Assembly: GCA_964539745.1 (NCBI GenBank) | Contig: CAZIJU010000001.1 | Location: 62,001 to 126,000, forward strand | Reading direction: 5' to 3' | From: DSNY01 sp964539745 | Lineage (GTDB): Bacteria > Pseudomonadota > Gammaproteobacteria > Burkholderiales > Burkholderiaceae_F | DNA: 64,000 bases | Part shown: in pieces, positions 8,894 through 17,306 of the stretch | Layout: each line of letters begins with the position of its first letter | Position numbering within the stretch: the first letter of the stretch is position 1 | The notes under the pieces: generated by a model | The model's input: only the letters and a program-made list of their open reading frames with translations | Databases searched by the model: none | Told to the model about the DNA's origin: nothing | Program-made: the position numbers and the translations under genes

Positions 8894-10453
8894 GTGCCCC
8901 GTCCTGCTGCCCGCGCCCTCGCTCTGGCCGTCGCTTTGACGATCGCGGCGCCGCCGACGCTTGCGCCGGCGCGCGCGCAGTCGATCGAACTGCCCACGCT
9001 CGGCGAGGCGGCGGCCGACGATCTTTCGCCCGCCAACGAACGCAAGCTCGGCGAAGCGATCATGCGCGAGGTGCGGCGCGACCCCGCGTATCTGGCGGAC
9101 CCCGACGCCACCGAGTACCTGAACAACCTCGGCTACCAGCTCGTCGCCGCCTCCCCCGCGCGGCACATGGACTTCAGCTTCTTCGCGGTGCGCGACCCGA
9201 TGCTCAACGCGTTCGCGCTGCCGGGCGGTTTCATCGGCGTGCACACGGGACTGGTGCTCGCCGCGCAGGGCGAGTCGGAGCTGGCGAGCGTGCTCGCGCA
9301 CGAGATCGGCCACGTCGAGCAGCGGCACATCGCACGCATGCTCGCCAAGCAGCGCGAGTCGAGCGCGATCGCGATCGGCGCGCTGCTGCTGGCACTGCTG
9401 GCGGCCCGCAGCAACTCTTTGTCCAGCGGCGACCTCACGCAGGCGGCGATCCTGGGCGGACAGGCGGCGGCGCTGCAGCAGCAGTTGAACTTCTCCCGCG
9501 AGGCCGAGCGCGAAGCCGACCGCGTCGGCTTCCAGACGCTCGAGGCGGCCGGATTCGACGTGCGCGCGATGGCGACGTTCTTCGGCCGCATGCAGCAGGG
9601 CTCGCGTATCTACGAGAGCGCCGCACCCGCGTACCTGCGCACGCACCCGTTGACCACCGAGCGCATGGGCGACATCCAGAACCGCATCCGCGAAGCGCGG
9701 GTGCGCCAGCGCGCCGACAGCCTGGACTTCCATCTGATCCGCGCCCGGCTGCGCGTGCTGCAGGACGACACCACGCAGGGCGCGCGCGATGCGCAGGCGC
9801 ACTTCGCCGCGCAGCTGCGCAATCGCTCCGCCGCGAGCGAGACCGCCGCGCACTACGGGCTGGCGCTGGCGTCGCTGCGGATCGGCCAGACGCAGACCGC
9901 ATACGAAGCGGCGCTGGCGGCGCGCCAATCGACGCGGCTCGCCTCGCCGATGCTCGACAAGCTCGTCGCCGAGACGCGCTTTGCCGCCGCGACGACCCCG
10001 GCCGAGCGCGAAGAGGGGCTGCGCCTGGCGCGCGAAGCCACGCAGCGCTTTCCGCTGTCGCGGCTGACCGCATTGAGCTACGTCGAACTGCTGCAGCGCG
10101 CCGGCCAGCACGAGGCAGCGGTCGAGTACCTGCGCCAGCAGCTCGCGATCCCGCGCAGCGAACCGCAGTACTTCGCGTCGCTCGCCCGCAGCTACGCCGC
10201 GCTGAACCGCCGCACGCTGCAGCACCAGGCCACCGCCGAGATGTACGCGCTGCTGGGCGCGGTGCCCTCGGCGGTCGACCAACTGCAGCTTGCGCGCAAG
10301 GCGGGCGACGCGGACTTCTACGTGCTGTCCGAGGTCGACGCACGGCTGCGCGAGTTGTCGCAGCAGTTGAAGGAGCAGCGCGAGGAGCTCGCGCGCCAGG
10401 GCCGCCGCAGCGAGGAGCCGCGCAAGCGCGCCGCGCCGTTCAGCGTTCCTTAA
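8894..10453 (+). CDS. M48-family metalloprotease with TPR region (BepA/YfgC-like)
   Basis: This is a secreted zinc metalloprotease of 519 residues. It has a signal peptide ending near PARAQS, an M48 catalytic domain with HEIGH followed by an ExxxAD-type glutamate in REAEREADRVGF, and a helical TPR-like C-terminal half. This architecture matches BepA/YfgC, a periplasmic protease-chaperone for outer-membrane protein assembly. The GTG at 8894 was chosen because the signal peptide begins there; an upstream in-frame GTG at 8819 lies almost on a TATCAT -10-like sequence and is less likely. It is divergent from moaC. Confidence 0.92.
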   Translation: MPRPAARALALAVALTIAAPPTLAPARAQSIELPTLGEAAADDLSPANERKLGEAIMREVRRDPAYLADPDATEYLNNLGYQLVAASPARHMDFSFFAVRDPMLNAFALPGGFIGVHTGLVLAAQGESELASVLAHEIGHVEQRHIARMLAKQRESSAIAIGALLLALLAARSNSLSSGDLTQAAILGGQAAALQQQLNFSREAEREADRVGFQTLEAAGFDVRAMATFFGRMQQGSRIYESAAPAYLRTHPLTTERMGDIQNRIREARVRQRADSLDFHLIRARLRVLQDDTTQGARDAQAHFAAQLRNRSAASETAAHYGLALASLRIGQTQTAYEAALAARQSTRLASPMLDKLVAETRFAAATTPAEREEGLRLAREATQRFPLSRLTALSYVELLQRAGQHEAAVEYLRQQLAIPRSEPQYFASLARSYAALNRRTLQHQATAEMYALLGAVPSAVDQLQLARKAGDADFYVLSEVDARLRELSQQLKEQREELARQGRRSEEPRKRAAPFSVP

Positions 10454-10526
10454 CCGGCGATGCAGCAAGTCTGAGTTCCGCGCGCGCGTGTGGCGGCGTA
10501 CATTGCGCGCGACCGTGGAGGCCAAG

Positions 10527-11312
10527 ATGGCGCAGCTCGAAGCACTGCTCTGGGACGTGGACGGAACGCTCGCCGAAACCGAGCGCGACGGGCATCGCGT
10601 CGCCTTCAACCTCGCGTTCGAGGCCTTCGGCGTGCCGTGGCGCTGGGACGAAGCGCACTACGGAAAACTGCTGCGCATTACCGGCGGGCGCGAACGCATC
10701 CTGCACGACATGCGCGATCGCAGCGACGCGCCGGTGCCGGTTGCCGAACGCGAACAGCTCGCCGCCGCGGTCCACGCCCGAAAAAACGCGATCTACGCCG
10801 AGCTCGTAGCCACCGGGTCGATCCCGCTGCGGCCGGGCGTGGCCGAGCTGCTGGACGAGACGCTCGCGCGCGGCCTGCGGATGGCGATCGTCACGACGAC
10901 CAGCCGCTCGAACGTCGATGCGCTGCTGCGCGTGCACTTCGGCGCCAACTGGCGGGATCGCTTCGCCGCGGTCGTCTGCGGCGAGGACGTGGCGCGCAAG
11001 AAACCGGACCCCGAAGCGTACGCGCGCGCGCTCGACGCACTGAGAATCGGGCCGCTCGCGGCGGTTGCGTTCGAGGATTCGCCGGGCGGCGTGGCGGCCG
11101 CACGCAGCGCCGACGTGCCGGTCGTCGTCACGCGCAGCGCCTACTTCCCGAACGACACGGTCGAGGGCGCGATCGCCGTCGGTCCCGGGCTGCACACGCG
11201 GCGCGACTGGATCCCCGGCCTGCCGGACGCCGAGGCGCGCGACGGGCCGGTGCGGCTCGCCGACATCGCGTATTGGCATACGCGGATGGAGCTGGTGTCG
11301 CAGTTCGGCTGA
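10527..11312 (+). CDS. HAD-superfamily hydrolase, CbbY-like
   Basis: The 261-residue phosphatase belongs to haloacid dehalogenase subfamily IA. Motif I is DVDGTLAET (nucleophile Asp), motif II lies in VTTTSRSN, motif III is ARKKPDPEAY and motif IV is FEDSPGG. TGGRERI and the cap domain resemble CbbY, which dephosphorylates xylulose-1,5-bisphosphate, an inhibitory Rubisco by-product. No Rubisco gene is visible, so a general sugar-phosphate phosphatase role is as likely. A GGAGG ribosome-binding site precedes ATG 10527. Confidence 0.88.
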   Translation: MAQLEALLWDVDGTLAETERDGHRVAFNLAFEAFGVPWRWDEAHYGKLLRITGGRERILHDMRDRSDAPVPVAEREQLAAAVHARKNAIYAELVATGSIPLRPGVAELLDETLARGLRMAIVTTTSRSNVDALLRVHFGANWRDRFAAVVCGEDVARKKPDPEAYARALDALRIGPLAAVAFEDSPGGVAAARSADVPVVVTRSAYFPNDTVEGAIAVGPGLHTRRDWIPGLPDAEARDGPVRLADIAYWHTRMELVSQFG

Positions 11313-11570
11313 TCCGGAACAACGCCAGCCGGTCGCACACGCGGAACACGCACGACGAACCGCGCGCTGCGCCGTCGCCGCGAATCGGCCGGCGGGTCGC
11401 AGGCCCCCGCCCGCAGGACGTCGATTCGTCGCCCTGGCCCGCGCCTGCGCGCCGTGTGCCGACATCGTTCGGATCAGGCCTGAAATCGAGCGCCGGGGCG
11501 CCTGGCGAGCGAGCAAGGCCCCTGCCCCGCGACTGGCACGCGACGGCATCGCGGCGGGCGCACGCGGCGC

Positions 11571-12230
11571 TCAGTCCGCGCGGACGTAGCGTCGAATCAT
11601 CTCCCCGGCCGCGCGCCAGTGCGCCTCCAGGCTTTCGGCCGCCCGCAGGTCGCGTCCGAGCACCGCCGACAGGGTGGCGCTGTTGGACAGATAGAAGTAG
11701 CCGAGCGCTGCGATCGCGATGTAAAGCTCCACCGCGTCGATGCCGCGGCGGAACACGCCCGAGCGCTCGCCGCGCGCGAGCAGGTCGCGCAGCAGCTCGA
11801 CCACCGGCGAGACGAGCTGCCGCAGCCGCGGCGACCGCTTCAGATGCGCCGCATGATGAAGGTTCTCGGTGTTGACGAGCCCGATGAATTCCGGGTGCTC
11901 GACGTAGTAGCGCCAGACGAACCGGCAGAACTCGCCGAGCGCCTCTTCCGGCGCAAGACCGTCGATTCGCAGCGACTGCTCGGCCTGCTGCAACGACAGG
12001 TACGCGGCCTCCAGCACCGCGCGGAACAGCCCTTCCTTGCTACCGAAGTAGTAGTAGACCATCCGCTCGCTCGACTGCGCGGCGCGCGCGATGCGGTCGC
12101 CGCGCGCGCCGGCCAGACCGTGCCGCGCGAACTCCTGTGTGGCCGCCGCGAGGATGCGCGCGCGAGTCGCATCGGCGTCGCGCGCGCGCGCCACCGGCGC
12201 CGCCTTCCGCGGGCGCGGCGAAGCCTTCAC
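11571..12230 (-). CDS. TetR-family transcriptional regulator of the catabolic cluster
   Basis: The 219-residue protein has an N-terminal TetR helix-turn-helix (DATRARILAAATQEFARHG, then the recognition region SSERMVYYYFGSKEGLFRAV) and an all-helical ligand domain. The C-terminal half, with a YVEHPEFIGLVNTENLHHAAH segment, recalls NicS-type regulators of nicotinate genes, but that is from memory. It starts at GTG 12230, overlapping the amidohydrolase stop (GTGA), and is the last gene of the long minus-strand cluster. It may act on the palindrome at 26489-26512. Confidence 0.9.
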   Translation of the reverse strand: MKASPRPRKAAPVARARDADATRARILAAATQEFARHGLAGARGDRIARAAQSSERMVYYYFGSKEGLFRAVLEAAYLSLQQAEQSLRIDGLAPEEALGEFCRFVWRYYVEHPEFIGLVNTENLHHAAHLKRSPRLRQLVSPVVELLRDLLARGERSGVFRRGIDAVELYIAIAALGYFYLSNSATLSAVLGRDLRAAESLEAHWRAAGEMIRRYVRAD

Positions 12231-13429
12231 GCGACGATCGCCGGCACTTCGGTCGCCGGCGGGGTGTTGCGGCTGCGCTGGCAGCGGACAACGCCGTCGA
12301 TCATCACCATGCCGACGCCCGGAATGTCGCCGAGCCGCACCGACTCGAGCAGATCGCGGCCGGCGGAGTGCTGCGCGCGGTCCATGAACACGAAATCCGC
12401 CGGCCGCCCGACTTCGATCAGCCCCTGCCGCAGCCCGCGCAGCCGTGCGGTGTTGCCGGTGGCGAAGCCGAAGACGATCTCGGCCGGGATCTCCGCCAGC
12501 GACGAGATCAGCGCGACGAGCCGCAGGATGCCGAGCGGCTGCACGCCGGAGCCGGCCGGCGCGTCGGTGCCGAGGATCACGCGGTGCGGGCACTTCAACT
12601 CCATCGCGTGACGCGCGGTAAGGATCGCGATGCGCTCGTTGCCGTTGTGAACGATCTCGAGCGCGCGCGTGCTCTTTTCGCACAGCCGGCACACCTGCGC
12701 GTACGGCAGCGCGGTGTGTCCGCCGTTGACGTGGCCGATCACGTCGGCGTCCGCTTCGAGCACGACGTCGGCGTCGATCAGCCCCGAGCCGGGAATCGAC
12801 GGTCCGCCAGTATGGATGGTGCTTTGAATGCCGTGCTTGCGCGCCCACGCCACCATCTGCCGCGCTTCGTCGCCCGCTTTTACCGACCCGAGCCCCACTT
12901 CGCCGAGCAGCTTCACACCGGCGGCGGCCATCTCGGCGAAATCCTCCTCGCGCATGCCTTTCTCGATCACCGGCGCACCGGCCAGCACCTTGACGCCGCC
13001 GCCCACACCAGCGGCGCGCATGCCTTCGAACGCGCGCTGCGCGGTGATCGCTAGCGCCTTGAGGCCGACCACGTCCTTCGGGCGGCCCGGCAGGTGCACT
13101 TCGCCGGCCGAAATCATCGTGGTGACACCCCCGTGCAGGCACGATTCGATCCAGCCGAGCTGGTTCTGCCGCGGTGTCCAGTCGCCGAACACCGGATGGC
13201 AATGCGAGTCGATCAGCCCCGGCGCAAGCGCGGTACCCCGCGCGTCGATCACGCGCCTGGCGTTGCCGGTGTCGCAGTCGCGCTCGCGGCCGACCGCGAC
13301 GATCACGCCGTCCTGAACGACCAGCGTGTCCGCGTCGAGGATCGGGCGGTCGATGTCGCCGCTCAACATCAACCCGACGTTGCGGATCACCACCTTGCCC
13401 GAAGTTTCCGTTGCCGTTGGCGCTGCCAT
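12227..13429 (-). CDS. Enamidase-like metal-dependent amidohydrolase
   Basis: This 400-residue enzyme of the amidohydrolase superfamily resembles enamidase, which hydrolyses 1,4,5,6-tetrahydro-6-oxonicotinate to 2-formylglutarate and ammonia in Eubacterium barkeri. Visible metal-site elements are DSHCHPVF (H76, H78), a glutamate in GEVGLGSVK that may bridge the metals, HTGGPS, GHVNGGHTA and the Asp in GTDAPAGSG. The N-terminal beta-sandwich and the C-terminal GRPADFVFMD strand are typical. A 6-hydroxynicotinate-reductase-like gene in the same cluster supports this reading. Enamidase, dihydropyrimidinase-like and imidazolonepropionase-like activities cannot be told apart by eye. Confidence 0.82.
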   Translation of the reverse strand: MAAPTATETSGKVVIRNVGLMLSGDIDRPILDADTLVVQDGVIVAVGRERDCDTGNARRVIDARGTALAPGLIDSHCHPVFGDWTPRQNQLGWIESCLHGGVTTMISAGEVHLPGRPKDVVGLKALAITAQRAFEGMRAAGVGGGVKVLAGAPVIEKGMREEDFAEMAAAGVKLLGEVGLGSVKAGDEARQMVAWARKHGIQSTIHTGGPSIPGSGLIDADVVLEADADVIGHVNGGHTALPYAQVCRLCEKSTRALEIVHNGNERIAILTARHAMELKCPHRVILGTDAPAGSGVQPLGILRLVALISSLAEIPAEIVFGFATGNTARLRGLRQGLIEVGRPADFVFMDRAQHSAGRDLLESVRLGDIPGVGMVMIDGVVRCQRSRNTPPATEVPAIVA

Positions 13430-13452
13430 GTTCGTCCTCCGGATTGTCGCCC

Positions 13453-13560
13453 GTCATCCAGATTGCCCGTGTCGTCATCCCGAGTGCCTGTCTTGTCATC
13501 CCGACTGCCTGTCTTGTCATCCCGAGTGCCTGTCTTGTCATCCCGAGTGCAACGAGGGAT
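13453..13560. repeat. Tandem repeat, 21-bp period, built from the GTCATCCCGAG module
   Basis: Units starting with GTCATCC begin at 13453, 13474, 13495, 13516 and 13537, exactly 21 bp apart. The first is degenerate; the last runs into a full palindromic repeat ending CTCGGAATGAC near 13610. The array sits between the livF stop and the amidohydrolase start. It makes a false in-frame 7-residue repeat on the minus strand. Confidence 0.95.
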
Positions 13561-13638
13561 CTCGGCCGCCCCGTGCACCGGAGATTCCTCGCCTGCGGCT
13601 CGGAATGACAAAAAGGCCAGGCCTCATCCCGATCGACG

Positions 13639-14379
13639 TCAAACCGTCAAATACTGCCGCCGCACCGCTTCGTCGGCATTCAGTTCTTCCATCGTCCCCG
13701 CGAACCGCACCTGCCCTTTTTCGAGCACGTACACGCGGTCGCACACGGCGGCGGCGAACGGCAGGTTTTGCTCCGACAGCAGCACCGCGAGCCCCTGCGC
13801 TTTGAGCTCGACGATCATCTGTGCCATCTGCTCGACGATCAGCGGCGCCACGCCTTCCGATGGTTCGTCCAGCAGTACCAGTCGCGGGTTGCCCATCAGC
13901 GTACGTGCCACCGTCAGCATCTGCTGCTCGCCGCCGCTCATGCGGCTGCCCAGCCGATCCGGCATCTCGCGCAGGTTGGGAAACAGCGCGAAGAGCTTGT
14001 CCTCGGTCCACACCGGCGCGTCGGCCCGTGGCGGGCGGCGGCCGACTTCGAGGTTTTCGCGCACCGTGAGATCCGTGAAGATGCGGCGGTCCTCCGGCAC
14101 GAAGCCGATGCCGGCGCGCGCGATCTCGAACGGTTCCAGCCGCTCGATCGCGCGGCCGTCGAACTCGATCGAGCCGCTGCGCGCGGCCACCAGCCCCATG
14201 ATCGACTTCAGCGTCGTGCTCTTGCCGGCGCCGTTGCGGCCCATCAGCGCGACCACTTCGCCGCGTCGCACTTCGAGGTTCACGTCGAACAGGATGTGCG
14301 CGCGGCCGTACCAGGCGTTCAGTCGCGCCACCTTCAGCAGCGGCCGCACGTCGGGCACTTCGCCGCGCATCGCTTTCAC
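13639..14379 (-). CDS. livF: ABC transporter ATP-binding protein, LivF type
   Basis: This is the second ATPase of a branched-chain-amino-acid-type (HAAT) importer, 246 residues. Walker A is GRNGAGKST, the signature is MSGGEQQML, Walker B is LVLLDEPSEG and the H-loop region is AVLLSEQN. It opens with a GTG at 14379 that overlaps the livG stop (GTGA), so the two are translationally coupled. Such importers also carry aromatic acids, amides and urea; its place in the heterocycle cluster suggests the cluster substrate is imported. Confidence 0.93.
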   Translation of the reverse strand: MKAMRGEVPDVRPLLKVARLNAWYGRAHILFDVNLEVRRGEVVALMGRNGAGKSTTLKSIMGLVAARSGSIEFDGRAIERLEPFEIARAGIGFVPEDRRIFTDLTVRENLEVGRRPPRADAPVWTEDKLFALFPNLREMPDRLGSRMSGGEQQMLTVARTLMGNPRLVLLDEPSEGVAPLIVEQMAQMIVELKAQGLAVLLSEQNLPFAAAVCDRVYVLEKGQVRFAGTMEELNADEAVRRQYLTV

Positions 14380-15146
14380 GCGGCCACCGCGCCGCCGAGC
14401 AGCCTGCCGCTGCCGAAATAGACCTCGCGTACGCGCGCATCGTCGCGGATCGCCGCCGGCGGTCCGGAAGCGATCAGTTGCCCGCGCGCCAGCACGACGA
14501 TGCGGTCGGCGTGCGCGAATACCACGTCCATGCTGTGCTCGGTGAAGAGCACCCCGAGGTTGCGTTCGCGCACAAGCCGCTTCGTCAGTGCCATCAGCGC
14601 GGAGCGCTCGCGTGGCGCCATGCCGGCGGTCGGCTCGTCCATCAGCAGCAGCTTCGGCCGGTTTGCCAGCGCGATGGCGATCTCCAGCGTTTTGACGTCG
14701 CCGTAGGCGAGCGTGCTCGCGAGCTCGTCGGCGCGTTCGCGCAGCCCAACCGCCGCGAGCAGTTCGAGTGCCTCGTCGCGGTACGCGCGCGCCGCACGCG
14801 ACCAGAAGTCGAACAGACGCCGCTCACGCACGATAAGCGCCATCTGCACGTTCTCGGCCACCGTCATCGAGGCGTAGACGGCGGCGACCTGGAATGTCCG
14901 TCCCACGCCCAGCCGCCAGATCTCGCGCGGCCGGCGTCCGGTGATCAGCTCGCCGTCCAGGCGCACCGCGCCGGCATCCGGCGCGAGTTGCCCGTTGATC
15001 AGGTTGAAGCACGTCGACTTGCCGGCGCCGTTGGGACCGATCATCGCCAGCAGTTCGCCGCGCGACAGGTCGAAGCTCACGTCGTTGACGGCCACGACAC
15101 CGCCGAAGGCCTTGCGCAGATTCTCGACCGCCAGCAACGCCGTCAT
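14376..15146 (-). CDS. livG: ABC transporter ATP-binding protein, LivG type
   Basis: This 256-residue ATPase is the first of the pair in the HAAT importer. Walker A is GPNGAGKST, followed by FNLINGQLAPDAG and the LivG-type QVAAVYASMTVAENV. The signature position reads LAYGDVKTLEIA (Y in place of S, usual in LivG), and Walker B is LLLMDEPTAGM. The start ATG overlaps the permease stop (ATGA) and the stop overlaps the livF start, so the importer genes are tightly coupled. Confidence 0.93.
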   Translation of the reverse strand: MTALLAVENLRKAFGGVVAVNDVSFDLSRGELLAMIGPNGAGKSTCFNLINGQLAPDAGAVRLDGELITGRRPREIWRLGVGRTFQVAAVYASMTVAENVQMALIVRERRLFDFWSRAARAYRDEALELLAAVGLRERADELASTLAYGDVKTLEIAIALANRPKLLLMDEPTAGMAPRERSALMALTKRLVRERNLGVLFTEHSMDVVFAHADRIVVLARGQLIASGPPAAIRDDARVREVYFGSGRLLGGAVAA

Positions 15147-17035
15147 GCCGCAACCCTCGCCCGCCAACGACTCGCGGCCAGCGCGGCCGCACCGGCCAGA
15201 CCCTGCGGAAACGCTAGCACCAGCACCAGGATCACGAAGCCGAGAAGCGCGCGCCAGTAGTCGGTGGCGCGGATGATCGTGTCCGAAAGCCAGGTGAACG
15301 CGGCCGCGCCGACGATCGGCCCGGCAAGCGACTGCACGCCGCCCAGCAGCACCATCACCAGCCCGTCGATCGAGCGGCCGACAGAGATCGTTTCTGGCGA
15401 GATCGTCCCCTTGGCGAACGCGAACAGCGCGCCGGCGAGTCCGCACGCAAGCCCCGCGATCGAAAAACCCACCCAGTGCACCCGTACGACGTCGATGCCG
15501 GTGGCTTCGGCGCGCAGGGGCGAATCGCGGCCGGCGCGCATCGCGTAGCCGAAAGGCGCGAGCAGCATCCGTCGCAGCATCCACAACGCGGCTGCGACCA
15601 AGGACAACGTCAGGTAGTAATACGCGGCCTTCGAAGCGAAAGCCGGCGACGGCCAGATCCCCACCAAGCCGTTGCTGCCGCCGGTGACTTCGTCCCACTG
15701 GAACACGATCGACCAGACGATCTGCGCGAAAGCCAGCGTCAGCATCGCCAGGTACACGCCCGACAGGCGCACCGCGAACCAGCCGAACAGCAACGCGCCG
15801 GCCAGCGCAGCCAATGGCGCCAGCGCGAGCGCCAGCGGCATCGGCAGCGCCAGCGCTTTCAGCAGCAGCGCCGCGCCGTAGGCGCCGAGCCCGAAATACG
15901 CCGCATGCCCGAACGAGTGCATGCCGCCGGGGCCCATGATGAAATGCAGGCTTGCCGCGAACAGCACGGCGATGAAGATGTCGATCGCCAGCACGATCGC
16001 GTAGGGAGACTCGCGCCACAGAAGCGGAAGCAGCGCAAGCAGCGCAGCCGCGACGCTCACCGCGACCGCGCCCGATCGCGGCAGGGGCCGGATGGGCGCC
16101 TCCGGCGCCGACACTGCCCGTACGTGCCCTTGCGGCCTGCCCAGCAGGCCCCACGGCCGCCAGATCAGCACCACGGCCATCACGAGGAACTCGACGACCA
16201 ACGTCAGTTTGGAGAACACGAAGCTCGTTCCGAACAGCGACACCGTGCCGATGCCGTAGCAGATCGCCTTGATCTCGGCGATGATCAGCGCCGCGAGATA
16301 AGCGCCAGGGATGCTGCCCATGCCACCCACGACGACGACGACGAAAGCCTCGCCGATGGCCACCAGATCCAGCCCCAGGTTGGCCGGCTCGCGCGGCATC
16401 TGCAGCGCGCCGCCGAGCGCCGCGAGCGCCGAGCCCAGCGCGAAGACGCCGGTGAACAGCCACTTCTGGTTGACGCCAAGCGCGCCGACCATCTCGCGGT
16501 CCTGGGTGGCGGCGCGGATCAGGATGCCGAGCCGCGTCTTCTTCAGCAGCAGCCAAAGCGCCGCCAGCATCGCCGGACCGATGAAGATCAGCAGCAGGTC
16601 GTAGGTCGGAAAACTGCGGCCGAGGATCGTCACAGCGCCCTTGAAGCCCGGCGCCTTCGGACCCAACAGATCCTCCGGCCCCCACAGGTACAGCACCGCG
16701 TCGCGCAGCATCAGCACGACCGCGAACGTGGCAAGCAGCTGGAACAGTTCCGGGGCGCGATAAATGCGCCTCAGCACCGCGATCTCGACCAGCGCGCCCA
16801 GCGCGCCGACGGCCAGTGCGGACACGGCGATCGCCCCCCAGAAGCCGAGCGCGGTGATGCCGAAGGCGTGCACGAGCGTGTACGCGAGATACAGCCCGAT
16901 CATGTACATCGAGCCGTGCGCGAAATTGACGATGCGCGTGACGCCGAAGATCAGCGACAGCCCGACCGCGACGAGAAACAGCGCGGAGGCCCCGGCCAGG
17001 CCGTTCAGCAGTTGGACCGCGAAACCGGCGAGCAT
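15143..17035 (-). CDS. Fused HAAT-family permease (LivH-LivM in one chain)
   Basis: One 630-residue frame carries both permeases of the importer. Residues 1 to about 290 form a LivH domain (GVTRIVNFAHGSMYM near the start, EAFVVVVVGGMGSIPGAYLAA near its end). A linker follows, then a LivM domain (HFIMGPGGMHSFGHAAYFGLGAYGAALL, ending near FPQGLAGAAALAAS). Many hydrophobic helices are visible in both. GGAG lies 5 bases before ATG 17035. Fused permeases occur in this family. A truncated copy of the first 39 codons precedes it (17038-17244). Confidence 0.92.
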   Translation of the reverse strand: MLAGFAVQLLNGLAGASALFLVAVGLSLIFGVTRIVNFAHGSMYMIGLYLAYTLVHAFGITALGFWGAIAVSALAVGALGALVEIAVLRRIYRAPELFQLLATFAVVLMLRDAVLYLWGPEDLLGPKAPGFKGAVTILGRSFPTYDLLLIFIGPAMLAALWLLLKKTRLGILIRAATQDREMVGALGVNQKWLFTGVFALGSALAALGGALQMPREPANLGLDLVAIGEAFVVVVVGGMGSIPGAYLAALIIAEIKAICYGIGTVSLFGTSFVFSKLTLVVEFLVMAVVLIWRPWGLLGRPQGHVRAVSAPEAPIRPLPRSGAVAVSVAAALLALLPLLWRESPYAIVLAIDIFIAVLFAASLHFIMGPGGMHSFGHAAYFGLGAYGAALLLKALALPMPLALALAPLAALAGALLFGWFAVRLSGVYLAMLTLAFAQIVWSIVFQWDEVTGGSNGLVGIWPSPAFASKAAYYYLTLSLVAAALWMLRRMLLAPFGYAMRAGRDSPLRAEATGIDVVRVHWVGFSIAGLACGLAGALFAFAKGTISPETISVGRSIDGLVMVLLGGVQSLAGPIVGAAAFTWLSDTIIRATDYWRALLGFVILVLVLAFPQGLAGAAALAASRWRARVAA

Positions 17036-17037
17036 CG

Positions 17038-17244
17038 TCACTCCGACCCGCAGCGCGACCGAGGGAAAAAGGTCCCAATCGCTCGAAGCGCCAGAGATCC
17101 CTCGTCGCTGCGCTCCTCGGGATGCCACGCGAAGTTGACGATGCGAGTGACGCCGAGGATCAGCGACCACCCCTCGGCGACCAGGAACAGCGCCGAGGCG
17201 CCGGCCAGGCCGTTGAGCAACTGAACCGCGAAGCCGGAAAACAT
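17038..17244 (-). pseudogene. Relic of a LivH permease N-terminus, broken by a palindromic repeat
   Basis: The first 39 residues (17244 down to about 17128) match the start of the downstream fused permease in about 34 positions, including FAVQLLNGLAGASALFLVA and GVTRIVNFA. Nucleotide identity is clearly lower than 100%, so the duplication is not recent. After NFA the frame reads WHPEERSDEGSL, which is the translation of the palindromic repeat (17088-17125), and then stops just before the intact gene. It is best read as a partial gene copy disrupted by the repeat. Confidence 0.8.
17088..17125. repeat. Single palindromic repeat unit in the permease relic
   Basis: GAGATCCCTCGTCGCTGCGC...TCGGGATGCC, a unit of the family, sits at the point where the LivH-like relic loses similarity to the intact permease. 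Confidence 0.75.
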
Positions 17245-17306
17245 CGGAGTCGGGCGCGGCGCGGTGCCGCGCGCCCGACGCGCGCGGCACCGCGCCTACG
17301 AGCGCG

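Noticed and set aside
10440..11549. Minus-strand frame of 369 residues opposite the CbbY-like gene
   Set aside because: Antisense shadow typical of G+C-rich DNA; composition is Arg/His-rich with no domain.
11571..13541. A 656-residue minus-strand frame covering the TetR gene
   Set aside because: Only its last 219 residues are a real protein (TetR). The upstream part is an off-frame reading of the amidohydrolase gene and the 21-bp repeat.
15143..17035. LivH-LivM as a sequencing frameshift joining two genes
   Set aside because: The frame is continuous, the linker has ordinary codon use, and fused permeases occur in this family. The separate relic upstream is a different event.
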